The notes beneath the pieces are model-generated. The model did no database searches. It was not told where the DNA came from and saw only the letters and a list, made by a program, of their open reading frames with translations. A program made the position numbers and the translations under genes. Source: Nectonema munidae (lineage: Eukaryota > Nematomorpha > Nectonematoida > Nectonematidae). Taken from it: a stretch of 64,000 bases of DNA. Below, in pieces: positions 1 to 10,644 of the stretch (the stretch's first letter is position 1; the number at the start of each line of letters is the position of its first letter). The stretch covers positions 434,001 through 498,000 of the forward strand of contig JAUIRK010001043.1 of NCBI GenBank assembly GCA_030549495.1, given 5' to 3'.

Positions 1-61
1 TCCAAATTAAACACACACAACACATCCAAAATCAACATAACCTTCTAATAAGCAAATTCCT

Positions 62-3000
62 ATGCTAAATTTTCTCCACATTAACCTCAACCACTCTAAT
101 GCCGCTTGGACAAACCTATATAACATTCTAATTTCAAACTTTTTTGATGTAATATCTATTAACGAACCATATCCAAACCTCTCTTCTATTATACCAAATT
201 ATTTACTATATCACACGTCACCTTTATCCTGTTATTCAGCATGCATCTACATAAAATCAACCGTTCACCACACACCATTACCACGATTCTCTTCCAACAA
301 TTTTTACTTTGTTCTTGTTCACACCAAACCTCACCCTCTTCTTTTCGCAACTCTTTACTCTCCTCCCTCACACCCAATAGCCATCCCCTCTGATTTCTCC
401 CAATCACTAACACTTGCAACATCCACACTCCCGTCTACATATCATTTAATTATCTCAACTGATTGCAACGCTCGATCACACATCTGGGACCACAAAGAAA
501 ACCCACGAGGACAACAAGTCATCAATTTCTTATGTTCGAACAACCTATATCTCGCTGACAAATCTAAAAACCCTACATACCAACGCTCTTGTAACAACGA
601 ACAATACACTTCTCACATTGACCTCACAATAACCACTTCAAATACTCTCAATCTAATATCCAATTGGTCAATCTCAGACATCCCATCAGCTTCAGATCAC
701 GCCTTCATAACATTTCAACTTCACATAAACACTACAACCATCAAAAACTTTAACAACATTATAAAAAAGAACACCACTCACTGGCTTACATATCTCAACA
801 TTCTCAACAACTCACTCCCTACATTAACATCCCTCTCCTCTCCCACTTACATCGATAAAGCAGCACTATCTCTCAATGATCATGTCTCACATTCCATCTT
901 ATCCTCCAGTCCTATCAACCCATTTCCTAAAAGAAAACATGCCTATTTCTGGACACCCGAGTTGAATGCAATAAAAAACAATCTAAAACGAATTATCAAA
1001 ACCCTACGAAAATCTCCTACTCCCTTAATCATCTCAATCCATTCTACTGTTAAAAAAGAATACAAACAGGCAATACTTCAAGCTAAAAAGAACTCATGGG
1101 TAAAATTCACCAGCCAACACTCAAACAACCCATGGAACATCATTAATAGGCTAACTAAAAAAAAAAAACCTTCTATTCTCCCCGAAACAATACTTCCCTG
1201 CTCATCCGATCATACAACACACTACAACCCTCCATTTCTATCGACAATCTTTCCCCCCGACTCTCCCTCTTCTGATCTCCCCTTTCACCACACAATTCGA
1301 GAACACTCTAAAAACATCATTCACTCCATCCAAAACCCTATTTTTCCTCCAATCACACTAAATGAATTAAACATAGCAGTAAACGCTCTTAAAACAAATG
1401 CCTCATCTAGCTTCGACCATATCTCACCCAAACATATTAAAAAATCAATACACATTCTAAACAAACATTTACTCCTTATTTTCAATGCATGCCTTACTCA
1501 TTCACATTTCCCCAACGTTTGGAAAATCGGCAAACTCATACTCATTCCTAAACCCAATAAAGATTCAAGCCTCATTCAAAATTGGCGACCAATCACTCTA
1601 CTACCCATACTAGGCAAACTTTTCGAAAAAATCATTCGCAAACGTCTAGTCCACTACATCCTATCCCGTAACCTCATTCATCACACGCAATTTGCATACC
1701 TTCCCAACAAAAATACGGAAACAGCACTATCGCGTCTAACCACCTACCTTGACTCTTCTCTTTCTACTCAGAAAATTTCTTCTACAATCTTCTTAGACAT
1801 AAACAACGCTTTCAACTCAGCCTGGCATCCTGCCATCATCACTAACCTTGCACACAAATCATTTCCTCCTTACATCATCAAATTTATAAGCTCATACCTT
1901 TCAAACCGCTGTCTCATTTTCCGACATCGCGCTTCCCTTTGCATCCATAAGCTAACCCTCTCGACTCCCCAAGGAGGATGTCTTTCTGATATCCTCTGGC
2001 TAGTTCTCATAGACCCGCTTCTCGATCTAATCCACACCAACACTGATTTCTCCCAATGTTTTTCAGACGACATATTATTCACCTTCACCAGTAACTCTCA
2101 ACAAGAAAACCTCACCAAATCCTCTTCATTTCTACTAAGGCTACAAGAAAGAGCAAACACACATAAGATATTCTTTAACTCCAGCAAAACAAACCTCATT
2201 CACTTTACACGCAGACGCATAGAACATTTACCCCTTCATTTAAATACCTCTACTTCTATAACTGCATCAAAGACTATCAAATATCTAGGACTAAACCTTC
2301 AGTCCAACCTAAAATTTTCAATACACTTTAAAAAAATATACCAAAAACTCTCAGTCACCCTTTTTTCACTTAAAAGCGCTATCTCTTATAAATGGGGCCT
2401 CCGTCCCAAACACACCAAATACATATACATATCCTTAATCCTACCAGTAATTCAATACGGAATTCTTTCCTGGGGCATCTCCTTAAAACACCCCACAACC
2501 ATACATTTTCTTAACAAGATACACCGTCTCTGTCTACTTTGCATCACCAACGCATATCGTACTACTTCCACACAATGCCTAGAAATTCTAACTAACACCC
2601 TACCATTACAACTCCAACTTAAAAAAACTATTATTAAGCGCTTCATCTTGACATACAACAACTTAATTCCCCCATTTCATCCGATCACACCCCACCACAA
2701 TACTCCATCCTATTCTTTCTACTCACATCTATTAGCAAAATACGCTCCAAATATTGCTAACTACCTAGTTCATCCCTCGATACACCCATCTCTTTTAACT
2801 CACCCATCTGCACAAAACCCTCTCAAAACATCCATATGCAAAAACAAATTTTTTGCAAAACAATCAATTTCATACCTTCGCTCTACTTCTTCACCAACCT
2901 CCCTACGCATCTTCACAGACGCCTCAAAGAAGTCCCTAAGTACCTCCTTTGCTTACGCCTTCTTCAAAGGCTCTTCCACTAGCCCCTTTTACACCCATCG

Positions 3001-3799
3001 ATCCCAATTAAATCCTCTACTCTCAATCCTCGAATGCGAAATCTTTAGCCTTTTACACGCCTGCACTACGATCACTAACAACATTAACCACTTTCTTCCC
3101 CACTTTACTACCATCCATTTCTATACCGATGCACAAAACATAATCCACGATCTCTCTCTATCACACAACATCCCATTTCCCTCCTTTCAACTCGCCTCCT
3201 CCCTAATCAATCTTACAAAACATTTCCACATACACCTATGTTGGTGCCCTGCTCATCAAAACATACCAGAAAACTCCCTCGTAGACTACTTAGCCTCAAA
3301 CTTACACCTAACCTCCCACATTCCTCTCAACTCCCTACCGCTCAAAACCTTTCTAACACACATTCACTTATCCACTCTAGAAGAATGGCAGATGTCCATA
3401 TCTTCATCTCAAAATGCACTAATCTCCTCTTTACCACACATCAGCACAATTCACACAACTTTCAAAAACAAAAAATTTACACCACCTCGTTCAACCATTC
3501 GTTGGCTATCAGGCCATTGCCCATGCAAAGCATATCTTTTCCGAATTAAAGTAAGCGAAAATCCATACTGTCGTTTCGGATGCGACACAATAGAAACGCC
3601 ATACCACCTCATATTCACATGTCAAATCTTCTCTTATCATCGCCAAGATCTTCTATTTCGCTGCCTTTTTTTACTTAACAGATCTCCAACAACACTCTCA
3701 GATCTTCTGTTACACCCAACACTACTAAAATCCCTAGCAACTCTCATTGACACCATTGAAACAACTCTCACCACCGTCGATAACCCTATAACAAACTAA
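62..3799 (+). CDS. LINE ORF2: endonuclease, reverse transcriptase, RNase H
   Basis: One uninterrupted frame of 1245 residues. The N-terminal endonuclease shows E35, D134, D187 and the SDH motif at about 211-213. The reverse transcriptase shows NWRPITLLP near 506, the first catalytic Asp in FLDINNAFN near 578, TPQGG near 635, and FSDD near 667 in place of the usual YADD. RNase H follows with FTDASKKS near 949, an ECE motif near 989, FYTDAQ near 1020 and WCPAHQN near 1061. A CX3CX7HX4C zinc motif lies near 1170. The protein would nick target DNA and reverse-transcribe its own RNA there. All recognised catalytic residues are present, so the protein may be functional. The real start may be upstream of the window; the ATG used is the first in the frame. 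Confidence 0.93.
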   Translation: MLNFLHINLNHSNAAWTNLYNILISNFFDVISINEPYPNLSSIIPNYLLYHTSPLSCYSACIYIKSTVHHTPLPRFSSNNFYFVLVHTKPHPLLFATLYSPPSHPIAIPSDFSQSLTLATSTLPSTYHLIISTDCNARSHIWDHKENPRGQQVINFLCSNNLYLADKSKNPTYQRSCNNEQYTSHIDLTITTSNTLNLISNWSISDIPSASDHAFITFQLHINTTTIKNFNNIIKKNTTHWLTYLNILNNSLPTLTSLSSPTYIDKAALSLNDHVSHSILSSSPINPFPKRKHAYFWTPELNAIKNNLKRIIKTLRKSPTPLIISIHSTVKKEYKQAILQAKKNSWVKFTSQHSNNPWNIINRLTKKKKPSILPETILPCSSDHTTHYNPPFLSTIFPPDSPSSDLPFHHTIREHSKNIIHSIQNPIFPPITLNELNIAVNALKTNASSSFDHISPKHIKKSIHILNKHLLLIFNACLTHSHFPNVWKIGKLILIPKPNKDSSLIQNWRPITLLPILGKLFEKIIRKRLVHYILSRNLIHHTQFAYLPNKNTETALSRLTTYLDSSLSTQKISSTIFLDINNAFNSAWHPAIITNLAHKSFPPYIIKFISSYLSNRCLIFRHRASLCIHKLTLSTPQGGCLSDILWLVLIDPLLDLIHTNTDFSQCFSDDILFTFTSNSQQENLTKSSSFLLRLQERANTHKIFFNSSKTNLIHFTRRRIEHLPLHLNTSTSITASKTIKYLGLNLQSNLKFSIHFKKIYQKLSVTLFSLKSAISYKWGLRPKHTKYIYISLILPVIQYGILSWGISLKHPTTIHFLNKIHRLCLLCITNAYRTTSTQCLEILTNTLPLQLQLKKTIIKRFILTYNNLIPPFHPITPHHNTPSYSFYSHLLAKYAPNIANYLVHPSIHPSLLTHPSAQNPLKTSICKNKFFAKQSISYLRSTSSPTSLRIFTDASKKSLSTSFAYAFFKGSSTSPFYTHRSQLNPLLSILECEIFSLLHACTTITNNINHFLPHFTTIHFYTDAQNIIHDLSLSHNIPFPSFQLASSLINLTKHFHIHLCWCPAHQNIPENSLVDYLASNLHLTSHIPLNSLPLKTFLTHIHLSTLEEWQMSISSSQNALISSLPHISTIHTTFKNKKFTPPRSTIRWLSGHCPCKAYLFRIKVSENPYCRFGCDTIETPYHLIFTCQIFSYHRQDLLFRCLFLLNRSPTTLSDLLLHPTLLKSLATLIDTIETTLTTVDNPITN

Positions 3800-3939
3800 T
3801 CTGCTTTTCTCTTCTACTTTTAGGACAACCTATCTCTACCAACATCTGCATCTTCCTTAACCAACTCTCAAGCTTACGCGAGCATATCAGCTCACGCTGG
3901 AAAGTGCTTTGAAATCCACCTACCTACCTACCTACAGGG
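3800..3939 (+). repeat. LINE 3' UTR and CCTA tail
   Basis: Short 3' UTR ending in GAAAGTGCTTTGAAATCC followed by CCTA repeats. The last about 45 bases before the repeats are also found at the 3' end of the truncated LINE copy at 11904-11955 and, in altered form, at the 3' end of the SINE at 4352-4531. This is probably the element's reverse-transcriptase recognition tail. Bases 3930-3939 (acctacaggg) form the left copy of the Mutator-like element's target duplication. Confidence 0.8.
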
Positions 3940-4215
3940 GGGCGTGACTAATTTGTGCCAACCTCAATTTTTTAGTGCCAACCTCAAGAAAACTTTTTTT
4001 TAAACACATAATTTTAATTTTATATGTTAAATAATACTTTAAAACTAATATTCATTTAATTCCAAGAATTTTCTTTGCTTCAATTTTTTTTAATACTAAG
4101 TAATAAGGTTTTTTTCAAGTTTTTTGATTTTTTCAGACATTTTTATACAAACTTAACAATTCAACTAAAATTTAAATACTCCTTCGTTTATAATCGGAAT
4201 TTCAAAATTAGTAAG
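3940..4215 (+). repeat. Left terminal inverted repeat of the Mutator-like element
   Basis: Begins GGGCGTGACTAATTTGTGCC and pairs with 10645-10924 read in reverse. Clear identity runs to the segment around TTATAATCGGAATT near 4188-4201; similarity fades by about 4240. Inside the first 60 bases the word GTGCCAACCTCA occurs twice in tandem, about 20 bases apart, in both arms. Confidence 0.9.
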
Positions 4216-4351
4216 GCTTTCAAAATAACTTTTAATATTAAATACTATCTGTTTTCTTATCTAATAATATTTGTTGTGATTATAACTCATTGATAATTTC
4301 TAAATTTCATGACCTTATTTTTAAATGCTATTTTCAAACATTATATTGGTT

Positions 4352-4531
4352 GGTTGGTTGGAGATATCAAAGCACTTTCAGCCGTAAGGCTATATGCTCG
4401 CATTATGCTTAAGAAGATGGTTACTCACAATTTTTGTGAATTTGTTTTTAGAGTTGGGAGCCTTGGGGATCGAACCCCTAACCTTCAACTGTTAAGCTGA
4501 GAGGTACACCCTAACAACCATTGAGGCTCGC
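4352..4531 (-). mobile_element. tRNA-derived SINE with LINE-like 3' tail
   Basis: On the minus strand, a tRNA-like head carries an A-box-like segment (CTCAATGGTTGTTAGGG) and a B box (GGTTCGATCCC). A body and a 3' end follow, containing GCGAGCATAT and GAAAGTGCTTTGATATC, then a CCAA repeat tail. A 14-bp direct repeat, acattatattggtt, flanks it at 4338-4351 and 4532-4545 and is a typical target duplication. The 3' segment matches the tail of the LINE at 1-3939, the pattern seen in SINEs that borrow a partner LINE's enzyme. It sits inside the Mutator-like element, so it inserted later. Confidence 0.85.
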
Positions 4532-4545
4532 ACATTATATTGGTT

Positions 4546-6371
4546 AGTGAATAAATAATTTAATCGATGTAACGAACAGATTAACTATGATTTAACAATA
4601 TTATAATTTTAAATAAAATTTTGAAACATTAAACAATTTTTTTGGAATTTTTTGACTAGAATCTTTCAGATTTATGATAAAATTTTCAAAATTCGTAAAA
4701 TTGTGGTAGATAATATAAGCAAATAATTTATAGAAAATAAGATAAAGAGATAATTTTTTCTTTGTTTTTAATATATAGGCGTTTAACAATGCCAAAACAT
4801 AATAAAGTTTCTCCTTTAGATTAATTAATATATATTCACGTTTTAAATTATATTTATAAGTTTTTTTCCTAATAACTTCAAAATATGTTAATACTATTAA
4901 TAAAAAAATAAAAGATTTTCTTTTTTCAATTTTCTACATAAATTTCCTTTTTTTTTCGAAAAAAAATACAAACTCTCTATATTTAATTAAATATAATGCA
5001 AGATTTCCAGTAACGATTGATTTTAGCCAAAGTATTATGCTTTTAAGCCATGTCTGTGTGATAAAAAGTAAAATTTTATACACACAAAAATTAATCAAAA
5101 GTTAATTTGTTCTTTTGATACAACTATCCAATACCGATTGTAATAATTCTTCCCATTGTCCAGGTATGGAAGATTATTCATCCCTTGGATAAGATACCGA
5201 CAATTAATAAAAACTATTCGATTCAAGCTACTTCTATTTTTACCAGCGTAGATTTTTTATTGTAAAATTCAGATAATTCAGTAAGTTATCATCTACGACA
5301 AGGGCAAGGAATTAATATAAAACTTTGGAAAGTCGATGTTAAGAATCAACGTGACATAAATGTAAGTTTTGACACAAACAATTGAGAGTTGAAATACAAT
5401 AAAAATATAATGAATTTACAAATCTAAACACGGTATTATTTTTTGAATTATTTAATATCTAGGCTAATTGCTAGATATTGCTAAGCTAATATCTTTCAAA
5501 TTTCTGTATGTGCTTTGCATTGTCGTCAATGCCATTTTATATTATTCTCAATATTAAGTGATTTTTGTCTAAATTAAATTTTCACAAAGAGTGGCTAAAG
5601 ATTTATGAGATTTGGTTTAGTATAATCTTATTCTCCACCATAATTGGATTTAATTCAATCATAATTTAGCCATAAAAACCTTACTGAAAATCGGTCTAAA
5701 GTATATACTGATTTAACAAATTCACGAAACCCATATATTTATTATAACTAATACTCTATTGAATTGTATCTATATTTTTAGGAGTCATTTTTTGCCGAAA
5801 TAAACAATCCTGAAGTATTTCAAAAAATTAGAAATAATGCAATGTATTTTAATATTTTTTAACTATTCAGAATGAAAAATATTTATTTACCTTTTATTTT
5901 AGTTGAAAAATTAAAATAAACCAAGATCTCAAAACTTTTACAAAACTTATTTTTTCAAATAAATTAAACATAATATGATATTTATCAACGTTTTAAACTA
6001 AATAGAATGAAATTTTTTGTTTATTAATTTTAAGCTAAAAGATCGGAATAGTTTATATTGATTTCATTAATTTTTGAAATTTTCTTTTATCAAAAGAAAC
6101 AAATTTTATTTTATAAAACTTATGTTATGAAAAAAATTGGTATGCATCTGCTTTTAAATAATTCAGTGGCTGATTATAACCAAAGAATTCGTTAATTTTT
6201 TTCTTCTTAAGTTAATCAAAAATAAAACCAGTTCTTTTAAAAAACGTATATAAATTAAAGTAAAAATAACTTTAGTTAGTGCGTTAATTAATTAGTTGGT
6301 GATACTATATTTTAACTATCAATAAATTTAAAATAATGTTATTTTACATATTTTTTTTAATTTAGATACAA
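4546..6371 (+). other. 5' non-coding part of the Mutator-like element
   Basis: About 1.8 kb of very AT-rich sequence between the SINE and the PHD-OTU gene. No convincing coding frame was seen. A pyrimidine-rich run ending in AG lies just before the gene's ATG (about 6350-6365) and could be a 3' splice site of a 5' UTR intron. The element's promoter should lie here, but no motif stands out. Confidence 0.5.
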
Positions 6372-7370
6372 ATGAATCTTTCATGTGAAAATTGTAAAGT
6401 TATTATACAAGGGAAATCTATAAAGTGTTATAATTGTTTATCTTTTTTTCATTTAAAATGTGAAAATATTTATGATTATGAAATTCATGTTTTTGATTCC
6501 GCATTGCCTTTTATTTGCTCTTCATGTAGAACTGAAAATGGGGAATACGATTTTTCAAAAGCTCTAGAAAGATTAAGTAAAGCATTTGACATCAATAGAA
6601 GTCAGGAAGCAGCAAGTATAGAAAAAATATTTTTAAGGAGTAAATCATCAAATATTGACTTTAAATCTTTCAAGGATGTAGAGATTGATTTTAATTCATT
6701 AGATACTTTAAGTAAAACGGATTTTAAGACAGGATTCAAAACTATCAAGTCTACAGGAAATGGCAACTGTTTTTTTAATTGCCTTTCTATTTTTCTTAAG
6801 GGTGGTGAGACGTTATCATTATATTTAAGACTGATAACCTCCATAGAATTTATTTCTAACTTTCAAAAATACAAAATTTGTCAGAAAAATTCAAATATAG
6901 AATATGTTTCTCCTCTCATTCAAGACGAAGTACGCAACTGCTGCGTGAACTATTCGTGGTCATCTGCTTATACAATGAAAGTAGCAGCTTCTGCAATAGG
7001 TCATAATATAAGAAGTGTTTATCCCCAAATTTATACAAAAACAGATAAAACTGCCCAAATCTTGAATACCACATTTGAGCCTCTTGAGTGTAAAAGCAGC
7101 AAAAATACTATAAATATTTTATGGAGCAGATTAGGCCTGATTAAACCTAGATTTTGGACACCAAATCATTTTGTATTGATAGTTGAAAATATTGTTCTCC
7201 TAGGTAATCCAAATTTTTCTAAATATTTAACTGAGAATTTTAAATTTTCATGTCCAAAAGAAATAGAAAGCGACATTAATGAAACTAGCTGTACAAGTTT
7301 TTCTAATTTTTTCCTGAAATACATGACTACTGTCAAAACCTATCAGAAAGTAGTAAATCTAATACTTTAA
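6372..7370 (+). CDS. PHD finger-OTU cysteine protease of the transposon
   Basis: 332-residue open frame. Residues 5-52 have C-x2-C, C-x2-C, H-x2-C and C-x2-C spacing, typical of a PHD zinc finger, a fold that often reads histone tails. Residues 125-275 look like an OTU-type protease: GNGNCFFNC holds the likely nucleophile Cys133, and PNHFVLIV holds the likely His266. OTU enzymes usually remove ubiquitin-like modifiers. The segment after the Cys (ELRL-like YLRLITSIEF, later LWSRLG) resembles OTU domains of vertnin-like and transposon-encoded proteins, as I recall them. The gene lies just upstream of the transposase on the same strand, inside the element. Function in transposition is unknown; altering host modification or chromatin at the element is a guess. 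Confidence 0.8.
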   Translation: MNLSCENCKVIIQGKSIKCYNCLSFFHLKCENIYDYEIHVFDSALPFICSSCRTENGEYDFSKALERLSKAFDINRSQEAASIEKIFLRSKSSNIDFKSFKDVEIDFNSLDTLSKTDFKTGFKTIKSTGNGNCFFNCLSIFLKGGETLSLYLRLITSIEFISNFQKYKICQKNSNIEYVSPLIQDEVRNCCVNYSWSSAYTMKVAASAIGHNIRSVYPQIYTKTDKTAQILNTTFEPLECKSSKNTINILWSRLGLIKPRFWTPNHFVLIVENIVLLGNPNFSKYLTENFKFSCPKEIESDINETSCTSFSNFFLKYMTTVKTYQKVVNLIL

Positions 7371-7372
7371 AA

Positions 7373-7582
7373 ATGTTACCCTCACGAATTGATAGTCTTA
7401 TAAAACCACTAAATAACAGGTTTTTATCTAGTAATCAAGTAGTAAGCAAACTGGTTTCACCCTTGGAATGCTTTAACAATAATGTTTCTAAATTTTTGGA
7501 AAATAAGTATTATATCGCTAGACAAGATAGCTCTAAGAAAGGTTTTTTTGATGTTTGTGGTGCTTGGACTCAAAATTCGTAA
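7373..7582 (+). CDS. Short frame between OTU gene and transposase
   Basis: A 69-residue frame beginning three bases after the OTU stop, in a different frame position. It could be the N-terminal part of the transposase, a leftover of the OTU protein's C terminus, or chance. The composition (Ser, Asn, Lys) matches both neighbours. No domain is recognised. Its place between the two genes and the lack of a clear transposase start nearby make an N-terminal transposase exon or frame fragment the most attractive reading, but this is inference. Confidence 0.35.
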   Translation: MLPSRIDSLIKPLNNRFLSSNQVVSKLVSPLECFNNNVSKFLENKYYIARQDSSKKGFFDVCGAWTQNS

Positions 7583-7639
7583 AAAAATGGAGTTCATAAG
7601 AGAAAACAACGAACATATATTTTAAAAAAAAAGAAAAAA

Positions 7640-9174
7640 TATTTTTGTTAAGATACATAATAACAAATTTATTCCATTAAATCCTCAACCAAAAAAAGAA
7701 GAAATTGTTGTATTAGTACATTATTATTCAAATCTAAAGCGCAAGATTGATTATAGGAGAAGAATTTCATGGATTGAAAACTATAAGAATAATGAAGACC
7801 AAAAATATCTGTGGGAATATATAGGATTTAAACCGACTACAGTCTCACATCATGGTAATGCAAAAACAAATCAAGAATATATTAGAACAAGTGTAGTAAC
7901 AAAAAAACATGCTTTGTCTCAGTTAGAAACGATCAAGTCTTGTAAAAAAATATTATACAGTTATTTTGATTCTGAAATTGAACCCCCGAGGGATTCAAAG
8001 TATATTCGTAACCTGAAATACAACAAAGAAAAAAGCAAATTCATCTTTTATTTATAACAACAATATTGCAGATAGCATTCAAAATATTATTACAATGATG
8101 ACTGCTGGACATCCTTTTATAAAGGAAATGAATATAACTTCATGCGGGCTTCCTTGCCTTATTTGCTATACAGATACACAATTGTTACATATAAAAAAAT
8201 CTATTTCTTCTGGATCAACTATTTTGGGAATTGATAGGACATTTAATTTAGGTCCCTGTTTTGTGACAGTCACTGTTTTCAATGATGGTGATTTAAAAAG
8301 AAAATTCACAGACCCCTGTCCACTTTTTCTCGGTCCATTATTTTTACATTGGGATGGGAAATTTGAAACTTATTCCAAATTTTTTTCTCACTTATCTATA
8401 ATATTTAAAAATGTCAAATTGGAATTATCTTTAGATGATTTAGTTTTGGGCAGTGATCAAGAAAAAGCGATAATTAAAGCAATCAAATTGTTTTTTCCCG
8501 ATGTACCCTTAGTATTATGTCATAGGCAACTAGAAAAGAATATATTGAGATATGTTAAAAATAAAATAGGCATGGATGATAAAAATAGTAAAAAATTCTT
8601 AAATGCACTTTTAGGAGATTCAGGTTTGGCTAATGCTCAAAACTACATTGATTTTAACATTATTAAACAGAAAATAATCTGTCAATATTCGAAAACGATA
8701 GGTAAATACTTGGAAGGAAATCTTATACCAGTAATCGAAAACTACATTTTTGAACCTAAACAAAAAAGACGAATTGTTCCTAAAAATTGGAAGAATAATA
8801 ATTGTGAAGCTATTAATAATGTTTTAAAATCAAATATAGAGTGGAAAAGTAAAAAACTAATTGATCTGATTGAAAGTTTACACAGTGAGGTAAAATATCA
8901 AGAATATTTAGTTAAATATGCGTTGTTTGGGTATGGAGACCTTAAAATTTCTGAAAGTTCGCAATTCAAAGTGTTTACAAAACTAGAATGGGATAATATG
9001 AGCAAGAATGATCAGGAAGAATATTTTCAAAAATTTTTAAACAATAATTCAGAAAAACTTACATTTTCAATTGACAAGAAATTAATGCTAAAAAAGACTC
9101 CTAACGTTGCTTCAAAACCGGGAAAAAGAAAAACTTTCAGCATCCCACGAAAAATAAAGAGGCGAGCTAATTAA
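7640..9174 (+). pseudogene. MULE-type transposase, one frameshift
   Basis: A first frame (about 7647-8057) and a second (8095-9174, about 359 residues, open upstream to about 8055) read as one protein across a one-base shift near 8030-8055. In the second part, GIDRTF (D47), GSDQEKA (D121) and CEAINN (E238) are the likely DDE catalytic residues. The segment CHRQLEKN after the second Asp is the CH-type signature of Mutator-like transposases. The C terminus is rich in Lys and Arg (KPGKRK, KIKRR), suggesting a nuclear localisation signal. It would bind the long inverted repeats and cut the element out. The shift suggests this copy has lost activity, unless it is a sequencing error or is bypassed. 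Confidence 0.8.
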
Positions 9175-10005
9175 TAATTTGCTATATTAATCAGTTATTT
9201 TTTGATATTTTCTTCTCATTAAATTCTGTTTATTGAATGCATAAAATACTTTTTTTGTCGCATATCTTCATCCTTTTGACATTTCAGAAGATAACAAAAT
9301 ATTTTAGGGGTTGTCTTCCGTGTTCCACCTCTTGAGGTTTTGAAAGATATCAAAACATGTGACGATGATATATATAATTATATTTCATATATCAAGAAAT
9401 ATATTGAATATAACTTAATTAAAAATATTACAATTTATCGTGTTAAATAAAACTCTTTATCAAAATTTGTGAGAAACATCAAGGATAACATTGATATCTT
9501 TGTGTATATTTATTTCCTTTTGATTTTTATTGAGTTAAGATTGTAAAAAAAATTCTTAATGAGACGGGATCCATTTGTATCAATATTGATTAAATAAACC
9601 GAAAACAAGATTCATCTGTAAAAAAATCAGATGTAGATTTAAATTTCTAGCATATTAATTTTTGAAATGTTATGTTAATAGGAATTAAATAAAACTTAAA
9701 TTTATTTAAGAAAAACAAAGTTCAAATCGCTTATTGAAACGTAAATATCGAATTTTCTTTCTTCAACTTAACCTTTGGTACATTCCTCTTAAATTTCATT
9801 TTTTAACTGTCCGTTATGAGAAAGATTTAAAACAATCTGGAATTGTTCAATTACACCTAAAATGGAAAAAGAACATATATAGCTAAGTATTTCTAAAAAA
9901 AATTTTTATGGTATGCATTTGTACCTAATTTTTTTTATGTTATGCATTCATACGATACAACTTTTATGTATAAGGGGGGGGGGGGGAAGGGTTAGTCAGA
10001 TATAG
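9175..10005 (+). other. 3' non-coding part of the Mutator-like element
   Basis: AT-rich sequence after the transposase stop with no recognisable gene. It ends with a run of about 14 G at 9974-9986, next to the left end of a small MITE. Confidence 0.5.
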
Positions 10006-10257
10006 CAGGGATCCAGGTGGGTTTTCTTTTCCCTTACCAATTTTTAAGGATATCAGTGTATAGTTCAATCAGAATTACTTTCATTTTGTGAAGGAAGAGT
10101 TGTATTTAAGAATAACATGAAATATGTAAATGTTGCTTATTTAATACAAATAATAGTCTACGCATTCATTCACAATGATTTTTCACAAAGAAAATGTATT
10201 TTAAAGAAAAATTTTAAATCCCGTTTGCGTAAATTATTATCATCTAGATCCGCCCTG
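10006..10257. mobile_element. MITE inside the Mutator-like element
   Basis: About 252 bp with imperfect terminal inverted repeats. The left end starts CAGGGATCCAGGTGG and the right end read in reverse starts CAGGGCGGATCTAG. There is no coding content. The CAGGGCGGATCCAG-type end is common in hAT-like non-autonomous elements. No clean 8-bp target duplication was seen. Confidence 0.55.
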
Positions 10258-10644
10258 GTTAAATAGTGGATTTAGAACATGAAACCTCCTTTCGTCACAA
10301 CGCCGTAAGTGTGCCTACTAAATGATAACACAATAAGTTACGTTTATATAAAAAAATCTGGAGTATTATGTACAAAAAAATAATTTACTAATAACTGTGC
10401 AATTTTTTATATAATAAAAACTGATAACTTAAAATAGGCTGAACTCAAGTAGAAGAAAATTGTAAAAGTTTTCTAATAGATAAACAAGAGTATAATTGAG
10501 ATAGATTTAATAAATTACTTTTTTTAATATTCGAATTAATTATCAAAATCAACGCGAATACTTAATAAAGAATTGTAAAACATACTACAAAACTAATATA
10601 CATAATATAATTTTTATAAAATTCATTAAAATATGTATTTTAAA

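Larger units (their letters stand above)
1..3939 (+). mobile_element. LINE retrotransposon, near-complete 3' part
   Basis: The window opens inside a non-LTR retrotransposon. An open ORF2 (62-3799) is followed by a 3' UTR of about 130 bases and a tail of tetranucleotide CCTA repeats at about 3918-3935. Apurinic-type endonuclease, reverse transcriptase, RNase H and a C-terminal zinc motif place it in the I/Jockey group. The endonuclease start and zinc motif resemble R1/LOA-like elements; that clade call is inference. The 5' end and any ORF1 lie outside the window. The coding strand is strikingly poor in G and rich in C. A Mutator-like element is inserted immediately after the CCTA tail, so the tail and first flanking bases are duplicated at 10925-10934. 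Confidence 0.93.
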
